DNA of 18,790 nt from the NCBI GenBank assembly GCA_031290205.1, contig JAITNZ010000040.1, forward strand, positions 1-18,790, in the 5' to 3' direction. The stretch is from Spirochaetaceae bacterium. Its GTDB lineage: Bacteria > Spirochaetota > Spirochaetia > Treponematales > Breznakiellaceae. Every line of letters begins with the position of its first letter. Position 1 is the stretch's first letter. Shown piece after piece: positions 14,929 to 18,790 of this stretch. A model generated the notes under the pieces. That model did no database searches. It saw nothing but the letters and a program-made list of their open reading frames with translations, and was not told the origin of the DNA. The translations under genes were made by a program, and so were the position numbers.

Positions 14929-15588
14929 TTAGCGGGCGGCGCGGTTAATCTGATTGGCGAGGTAGCCGGCGCCGAAGCCGTTGTCGATGTTTACGACGGC
15001 AACGCCCGGTGCGCAGGAGTTTAACATGCCCAGCAGCGCGGACAGCCCGCCGAATGAGGCGCCGTAGCCGACACTCGTCGGCAGGGCGATGACGGGCACG
15101 GAAACTAAGCCGGCGACCACGCTGGGCAGCGCGCCTTCCATGCCGGCGGCTACGACAACGGCGTTTGCTTTTTTTATGTCGTTCAGGCGGGCAAAGAGCC
15201 GGTGGATTCCCGCGACGCCGACATCGCTGATGAGCACGGCTTCGCTGCCGAAAAATTCGGCGGCGAGTAGAGCTTCCCGCGCCGCATAGAGGTCGGAGGT
15301 GCCCGCGCAGACGACGGCGACAAGACCGACAGCCGGCGACTTCGCGCTGCCGATGCTAAGCACGCGGGATATTTCGTCATACAAGGCTTCCGGGAAGCGC
15401 TCGGCGACCCGCGCAGCAAGCGGCGCTCCCGCCCGCGTAGCAAACACCGGAATCCCCGCCTCCCGCATCCGCACGATGATCGCCTCAGCCTGCTCATCCG
15501 TCTTACCCGCGCAGTAAACCGCCTCCGGATACCCCGTCCGCCCCCCGCGCTCGCTGTCAATAACAGCAAAGTCTATGTTTTCGTTCAT
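14929..15588 (-). CDS. larB: nickel-pincer cofactor biosynthesis protein LarB
   Basis: LarB carboxylates the pyridinium ring of nicotinic acid adenine dinucleotide and releases AMP, giving the dicarboxylated precursor of the pincer cofactor. The PurE-like core is clear: the RGGRTGYPEAVYCAGKT start, AVVCAGTSDLYAA, GVAGIHRL, AAGMEGALPSVVAGL, PTSVGYGASFGGLSALLGMLNSCAPG and VVNIDNGFGAG. The start at 15588 is chosen for its AAAGGA Shine-Dalgarno and gives 219 residues. The frame stays open to 15675, but that part overlaps low-complexity repeat sequence. Family members are usually about 245-255 residues, so this one lacks the N-terminal helical segment. It is the third lar gene, 395 bp after larC across a repeat tract. 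Confidence 0.93.
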   Translation of the reverse strand: MNENIDFAVIDSERGGRTGYPEAVYCAGKTDEQAEAIIVRMREAGIPVFATRAGAPLAARVAERFPEALYDEISRVLSIGSAKSPAVGLVAVVCAGTSDLYAAREALLAAEFFGSEAVLISDVGVAGIHRLFARLNDIKKANAVVVAAGMEGALPSVVAGLVSVPVIALPTSVGYGASFGGLSALLGMLNSCAPGVAVVNIDNGFGAGYLANQINRAAR

Positions 15589-15600
15589 ATATTTTCCTTT

Positions 15601-16005
15601 GAAGAGGGGAATAGGGGATGGGGGATGGGGGGAAGAGCAGACTCCGAAATCATTCTTCATTGCTCCTTCACTCACTCCCTAAATTCGTTGCCTCCCGACA
15701 CGAGGTGCCTCTTCCCTCACAATACCCAGCGCCATCCGACACGAGGCGCCCACTCAGCATTGAAATCACACTTTATCAGCAATCAAACTAAATTGAAGCT
15801 CGAAATTCTCGATGCTACGCCTCGTCCCTCGTCCCCGTTCCCTGTTCCCTCACTCCCTCATACCTCATACCTCTTCCCTCATACCTCTTCCCTCATACCT
15901 CTTCCCTCATACCTCTTCCCTCATACCTCTTCCCTTTTACCTCTTCCCTCTTCCCTTTTCCCTTTTACCTCTTCCCTTTTCCCTCATCCCTCTTCCCTCT
16001 TCTTC
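15601..16005. repeat. polypyrimidine minisatellite between larC and larB
   Basis: The plus strand carries CTCATACCTCTTCC as five perfect 14-bp tandem units (15864-15933). These are followed by CTTTTACCTCTTCC and heptads such as CTCTTCC and CCTTTTC up to the larC coding end. The outer part (15601-15640) is purine-rich (GGGGATGGGGGATGGG). The phrase CCGACACGAGG.GCC occurs twice near 15704-15750. The repeat runs into larC and supplies its last residues (KKREEG) and stop. No gene is seen in 15589-15983 other than this repeat sequence. Confidence 0.75.
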
Positions 16006-17291
16006 CGGTCGTCAAACTCGATTTTCGAGCGCAGGGGCTTTCCGTCTAGGAATACCGTTTTGCGGCGGAGCCCGTTGTCGGTGAGGTCGTGTTCCCGCCT
16101 GAGTTCGATGCGGCGGACGTCCGTCTCGCGGAAGCCTATCGTCGTCGAATGGATGAAGAGCGCGCGCCGTAGCGCGTCGAGTTTTTCAGGCGGGCAAAGC
16201 ACGGCGGCAATATGAGCGGGGCGGGATTTTTTCATCACACAGGGCGTGAACGTAACGTCAAGCGCGCCCTCCTCGAAAAGCCGTGTCATCAAAAAGCCGA
16301 ACTCTTCGCCGGTCATATCGTCAATATTCGCTTCGAGCATGACGAGGCGGCGCATAATCGTCCCCGGCATCTCATTTTTATCATCCTCTTCACGCAGCGA
16401 GAGGCGGAGGATATTCGGTTTGTCGGCAAACTTCCGCCCGCCGATGCCGCAGCCGGTCTTGATTTCGGTAAACGCCGCTTCCGCGATAAACTCGTCGACC
16501 GAGGCGGCAAGTATCGCCGCACCAGTCGGGGTCGTCATCTCCTTGTCGAAACCGCCCGTCGTAACAGGCATACCCTTCACCAAGAGCAGCGTCGCAGGCG
16601 CGGGCACGGGGAGGATGCCGTGAGCGCATTTGACGGCGCCGCCGCCGAGTTCAACAGCAGAGCAGGTAATCCTGTCGGGCTTTATTTCGTCAAGGCATAT
16701 CGCCGTGCCGACAATGTCGATAATCGAATCGAGCGCGCCGACTTCGTGAAACGCCACCTCGTCAACGGCGCAACGGTGCACCTCAGCCTCGGCTTCCGCT
16801 ATGCGGGTAAATATGGCAAGGGCGCGCGCCTTCGCACCCGCCGAAATCCCCGCCTCTTCAATGAGCGCGCGTATCTCCCGCCAAGAATTATGCTTTTTTT
16901 GCTCATTTTTTTGCTCATTTTTTTGCTCGTTTTTTTGCTCGTTTTTTTGCTCGCCATAATATCGAGGCTTTATTTCCAAACATCCTTCTTCCTTCTGTTC
17001 GTGGTGTTCGTGGTGTTCGTGGTTTAAAATTCTTCCGTCCGTGTGGTCCGTGTGGTCCGTGGTTAAATTCTTCTTTTGGTGGTTAATCACCGGATCAAGC
17101 GCGACCGTCGCCTGTATGCCGCTTATGCCGCAGCGTTCGGCGCGCGCAAAATCGAGCGCCCAGCCGCTCAGGTTGAGCTTTCCCAGCTGGGCACAAAGTT
17201 TTTGAGTATCAACGCCGAGGTCGGCAAACGCGCCAAGCGCCATATCCCCCGAAATACCGGCAAAACAATCAAAATGCAATATTTTTACCAT
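15984..17291 (-). CDS. larC: nickel insertion protein LarC (single-frame)
   Basis: LarC is the CTP-dependent nickel insertase that completes the pincer cofactor. The protein has 435 residues. The N-terminal HFDCFAGISGDMALGAFADLG (6-26) and the core EVAFHEVGALDSIIDIVGTA (178-197), APATLLLVKG and TTPTGAAI (253-260) are conserved, as is a C-terminal LEANIDDMTGEEFG (319-332) that marks the LarC2 part. In Lactobacillus plantarum the two parts are joined by programmed frameshifting; here they are one open frame. Residues about 70-135 are an inserted linker made of DHTDHTD, HEHHEHHE and five EQKN/K-like units. The start overlaps a micro-ORF by 7 nt, with GAGG about 8 nt upstream. The last residues come from a polypurine repeat. 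Confidence 0.95.
   Translation of the reverse strand: MVKILHFDCFAGISGDMALGAFADLGVDTQKLCAQLGKLNLSGWALDFARAERCGISGIQATVALDPVINHQKKNLTTDHTDHTDGRILNHEHHEHHEQKEEGCLEIKPRYYGEQKNEQKNEQKNEQKNEQKKHNSWREIRALIEEAGISAGAKARALAIFTRIAEAEAEVHRCAVDEVAFHEVGALDSIIDIVGTAICLDEIKPDRITCSAVELGGGAVKCAHGILPVPAPATLLLVKGMPVTTGGFDKEMTTPTGAAILAASVDEFIAEAAFTEIKTGCGIGGRKFADKPNILRLSLREEDDKNEMPGTIMRRLVMLEANIDDMTGEEFGFLMTRLFEEGALDVTFTPCVMKKSRPAHIAAVLCPPEKLDALRRALFIHSTTIGFRETDVRRIELRREHDLTDNGLRRKTVFLDGKPLRSKIEFDDRKKREEG
16893..16952. repeat. 12-bp tandem repeat with A7 runs in larC
   Basis: Five consecutive 12-bp units on the larC coding strand, GAG-CAA-AAA-AAC/T (the last ends AAG), encode EQKN four times then EQKK. Each unit contains seven A residues in the phase A-AAA-AAN, the form of a -1 slippery heptamer. 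The unit length is a multiple of three, so copy-number change would not break the frame. Confidence 0.9.
16995..17072. repeat. CACGAAC-type 9-bp repeats inserted in larC
   Basis: On the plus strand, units GTTCGTGGT (from 16998) and then GTGTGGTCC (from 17041) occur about three times each, followed by (T)TAAA-ATTCTT. The reverse complement (AACCACGAACACCACGAAC type) is the same phrase that forms the arms of the intergenic element at 18331-18540. In larC it encodes TTDHTDHTDG and NHEHHEHHE (residues 77-99). The 9-bp period keeps the reading frame. Confidence 0.75.
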
Positions 17292-17353
17292 GCTAATACC
17301 TCAGAGAGCATACGGTTGAGGCGCCCAATCTTGCAAGCTTCGAGTTTGAACAT
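17285..17353 (-). CDS. 22-codon micro-ORF from a duplicated larE tail, coupled to larC
   Basis: ATG at 17353 shares its A with the TAA stop of the preceding micro-ORF (TAATG) and is preceded by a good Shine-Dalgarno (AGGAGAG). It encodes MFKLEACKIGRLNRMLSEVLAW and stops 7 nt inside larC, in another frame. The peptide resembles the C-terminus of LarE (FELEGYKMGSLNRAL). It probably passes ribosomes on to larC; any role of the peptide is unknown. Confidence 0.45.
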   Translation of the reverse strand: MFKLEACKIGRLNRMLSEVLAW

Positions 17354-17418
17354 TATACTGATGACTCTCCTATCATGCGGTTGAGCTTCCTCATCTTGTA
17401 GCTCTTGAGTTCGAACAT
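17353..17418 (-). CDS. 21-codon micro-ORF from a duplicated larE tail
   Basis: ATG at 17418 overlaps the larE TGA by one base (TGATG). It encodes MFELKSYKMRKLNRMIGESSV and stops with TAA, which overlaps the next micro-ORF start. The Shine-Dalgarno is weak (AGAGA), so it would depend on ribosomes terminating at larE. Peptide similarity to the LarE tail and the frame of the overlap are seen directly; translation is inferred. Confidence 0.45.
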   Translation of the reverse strand: MFELKSYKMRKLNRMIGESSV

Positions 17419-18242
17419 CATGCTGATGTCTCTGTGAGCGCGCGGTTGAGGCTCCCCATCTTGTAGCCTTCGAGCTCGAAAGCGGCGTATAAAAAGCCGA
17501 GCGCCTTTATTTGCCCCGCAATACTGTCGAGTAATGCTTCGTCGAAAAAACGGCGGCGTTCGTCGGGCGCAACTTCAATGCGGGCAATATCACCGTGGCT
17601 GCGGACGCGGAATTGCACAAAGCCCGCGCCCCGGAGGATGTCCTCCGCGCCTTCGATACGGATGAGTTTTTCCCGGCTGATCTTTTCGCCGTAAGGAATC
17701 CGCGAGGCAAGACAGGCAAAAGCCGGTTTATCCCATGTAGGAAGCTCGAAACGCCGTGAAAGCTCGCGTATTTCCGCCTTGTGTAGCCCCGCTTCCCGCA
17801 AAGGGCTGGCGATTTTGAGCTCACTGAGCGCCTTGAGCCCGGGACGGTAATCGCCCTCATCATCAACATTGGAGCCGTCAAAGACAGTTTCGATGCCCCG
17901 CTCCGCCGCCGCCCTCTGTATTGCGCCGAACTCAATTTTTTTACAATGATAGCAACGGTCGGCGGGGTTCTCCGCCACCACCTTGTCAATCTCGTCTTCG
18001 TGTAGCAGGATGTGAGCAATGCCAAGCTGCGCGGCTATCTGGCGGGCAGCGTCAATTTCGGTTTTTGGCAGCATGGGCGAGGCGATAGTTATCGCAAGTG
18101 CATTGCCCCCCAGCGTCTGCGCCGCCGCATAGCAGAGGAACGAACTGTCGACCCCGCCCGAAAACGCCACCGCCGCGCTCTTTGCCGACTGTATAATAGC
18201 TATAAGCCGCTTAAACTTTTCCGTAATCGGATCAACAGACAC
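17418..18242 (-). CDS. larE: ATP-dependent sacrificial sulfur transferase LarE
   Basis: LarE converts the two carboxylates of the LarB product to thiocarboxylates after adenylation. This 274-residue protein has the PP-loop SGGVDSS (28-34), DRCYHCKK with Cys97 and Cys100 (96-102), DGSNVDDEGDYRPG (122-135), and FACLASRIPYG with Cys177 (175-185). Cys177 corresponds to the sacrificial Cys176 of the Lactobacillus enzyme. Whether it gives up its own sulfur or uses an Fe-S cluster, as some LarE proteins do, cannot be settled from motifs alone. The family C-terminus LEGYKMGSLN is intact. The start is a GTG at 18242 with AAGGAG 6 nt upstream. It is the first gene of the lar unit and overlaps a micro-ORF by one base. 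Confidence 0.95.
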   Translation of the reverse strand: MSVDPITEKFKRLIAIIQSAKSAAVAFSGGVDSSFLCYAAAQTLGGNALAITIASPMLPKTEIDAARQIAAQLGIAHILLHEDEIDKVVAENPADRCYHCKKIEFGAIQRAAAERGIETVFDGSNVDDEGDYRPGLKALSELKIASPLREAGLHKAEIRELSRRFELPTWDKPAFACLASRIPYGEKISREKLIRIEGAEDILRGAGFVQFRVRSHGDIARIEVAPDERRRFFDEALLDSIAGQIKALGFLYAAFELEGYKMGSLNRALTETSA

Positions 18243-18260
18243 AAGAACTCCTTGAAACAG

Positions 18261-18289
18261 AATATACCGATTAGAGAGGAGGCTGTCAA
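18261..18289 (-). promoter_or_regulatory. near-consensus promoter of the larE-larC-larB unit
   Basis: On the minus strand TTGACA (18289-18284), a 17-nt spacer and TATATT (18266-18261). Transcription would begin about 12 nt before the GTG start, so the leader holds little more than the Shine-Dalgarno. No operator palindrome is obvious around it. Confidence 0.85.
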
Positions 18290-18330
18290 TACGCGTGTCG
18301 GATTGCCCAGCAATTACGAATTCGGAAATT

Positions 18331-18540
18331 AACCACGAACGGCACGAACCACACGAACAAATTGCGCATAATTCACCTGATTTCTGCCTTGTTTACCACC
18401 ATTATTGCGCCTCAGGCGCGTTTTGCCCTCGCCTTCAGGATGAAAAGGGCGTCATCAACTTGGGGTCTGATACCCCGCCGCTCTGCGGCGGGGATTTTTT
18501 ATTTCGTCTTCCGTTCGTGTTGTTCGTGAGGTTCGTGGTT
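18331..18540. repeat. 210-bp inverted-repeat element with CACGAAC arms (family B)
   Basis: Left arm 18331-18358 (AACCACGAAC, 2 nt, CACGAAC, 1 nt, ACACGAAC) and right arm 18513-18540 are reverse complements at 25 of 28 positions. GAATTC-like sequence lies just outside both arms. The interior holds the GCGCCTCAGGCGC palindrome (18407-18419), the segment shared with mfd (18406-18464) and a terminator-like hairpin. No coding capacity is credible. Arm sequence recurs in larC and at 12245-12264. Confidence 0.65.
18473..18500 (+). terminator. rho-independent terminator hairpin inside the family B element
   Basis: CCCCGCCGC (18473-18481), loop TCT, GCGGCGGGG (18485-18493), then A and six T (18495-18500). 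The structure is textbook for plus-strand transcription. No plus-strand gene precedes it in this gap, so it travels with the repeat rather than serving a visible gene; it would block plus-strand transcription entering from the lar side. Confidence 0.75.
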
Positions 18541-18567
18541 GAATTCGGAACTGCTGCGGTGCGCCTG

Positions 18568-18790
18568 GGTGCAATTTATTTTTCGGGGTAAATTCTAAAT
18601 TGATACCTATAATGCTAACGGAGGGTCTGGGGGGGCACCTCGCCCCCCCAGCGGGGCGTTGCGGGGCGGCGCCCCGCAGAGGGCGCACAGGTTCACCTAA
18701 AGGTGAACCTGCACTATTGTGCAGTGTTGGGGCGTCCTGCGCCACGCCTCTTCGTATGCCGCTGTTAAACGCCCTATCGGGCGCGGCGGC
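18568..18790. repeat. MITE-like element, second copy, runs off the window (family A)
   Basis: 18568-18682 matches 25-139 with five mismatches by eye and no gaps, including the left terminal repeat GGTGCA, 9 nt, TCGGGGTAAAT (18568-18593) and the GC-rich palindromic core. After 18683 the sequence differs: the first copy continues with GGTAGCGACGC, this one with palindromes. The right terminus is not reached before the window ends. Confidence 0.7.
18689..18723. repeat. adjacent perfect palindromes in the second family A copy
   Basis: AGGTTCACCT-AA-AGGTGAACCT (18689-18710) has two perfect 10-bp arms. TGCAC-TATT-GTGCA (18710-18723) follows directly and shares one base. Neither is present in the first copy of the element, so they may be a nested small insertion or a protein-binding site. 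Confidence 0.6.

Larger units (their letters stand above)
17285..17480. repeat. three tandem 65-bp copies of the larE 3' end
   Basis: On the minus strand the copies begin TTCGAGCTC at 17480, TTCGAACTC at 17415 and TTCAAACTC at 17350, exactly 65 nt apart. Each contains CTCAACCG and ends at an ATG (TCAGCATGATG, TCAGTATAATG, TTAGCATGG). The first is the true larE C-terminus, the other two fill the larE-larC gap. The copies differ at many positions, so the duplication is not recent. Confidence 0.85.

Noticed and set aside
15588..15675. Longer LarB with an upstream start
   Set aside because: The added residues come from low-complexity repeat sequence, have no family similarity, and the internal ATG has the Shine-Dalgarno.
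15864..15933. CRISPR array
   Set aside because: The 14-bp units are contiguous without unique spacers and there are no cas genes.
15625..16215. Open frame encoding repeated SLIPLPSYLFPHTSS on the plus strand
   Set aside because: It is a translation of the polypyrimidine minisatellite plus the antisense of larC; there is no family signal or start context.
16893..16952. Programmed frameshift separating LarC1 and LarC2 as in Lactobacillus
   Set aside because: The slippery array lies well before the LarC1/LarC2 border and the zero frame is already full length, so it is reported only as a curiosity.
16212..17027. Long plus-strand open frame of 271 codons opposite larC
   Set aside because: larC is unmistakable on the other strand, and the Val/Phe/Leu repeats at its end are the antisense of the larC repeat units.

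Overview
The window is bacterial chromosome of intermediate GC. It most resembles a host-associated spirochaete of the Treponema type. The grounds are lipoproteins with permissive spirochaete-like lipoboxes, two paralogous beta-propeller lipoproteins that share a conserved N-terminal module, and a PEGA/CsgG-like exported protein. The assignment is an inference from gene style; there is no rRNA or other decisive marker here. No phage, CRISPR array, transposase or tRNA was seen.

Layout. 1-468: a MITE-like repeat, then a candidate promoter and hairpin-rich leader. 469-2361 (+): a seven-repeat propeller lipoprotein. 2476-2716 (+): a frameshifted remnant of a small membrane-protein gene. 2811-4134 (-): DUF4160, DUF2442 and a SpoU/TrmH-type RNA methyltransferase, tightly packed. 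4234-8661 (-): mfd behind an exported PEGA/CsgG-like protein. 8755-9453 (-): rplU and prp with a good promoter; rpmA is absent from its usual place. 9454-10145: about 700 bp of gene-free mosaic repeats. 10146-12212 (+): an anti-sigma-type ATPase, a double-STAS protein and tsaD, tightly coupled. 12292-14538 (+): a strong promoter and the second propeller lipoprotein. 14539-14928: polypurine repeats and a hairpin. 14929-18289 (-): larE-larC-larB, the nickel-pincer nucleotide cofactor pathway, from a near-consensus promoter. 18290-18790: an inverted-repeat element with an internal terminator hairpin, then another copy of the MITE-like repeat.

The housekeeping genes are ordinary; the repeats are the striking part. 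Several dispersed families occupy the intergenic spaces, and pieces of the same families lie in frame inside genes. Inside mfd a segment of about 59 bp matches an intergenic element by eye at 51 of 59 positions. Inside larC, 9-bp CCACGAAC-type units and a 12-bp A7-containing unit build a His-rich then Glu/Gln/Lys-rich linker. The 3' end of larE is present as three 65-bp tandem copies, and the two extra copies form 21- and 22-codon micro-ORFs whose stops and starts overlap all the way to the larC start codon. Polypurine/polypyrimidine minisatellites flank larB in opposite orientation and run into the 3' ends of larC and the second lipoprotein gene.

Functionally, LarB, LarC and LarE together make the nickel-pincer cofactor used by LarA-type racemases and epimerases; no LarA is present here. 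The ATPase/STAS pair looks like a partner-switch regulator. TsaD (tRNA t6A), Mfd (transcription-coupled repair), L21 and the SpoU methylase are core information-processing functions.
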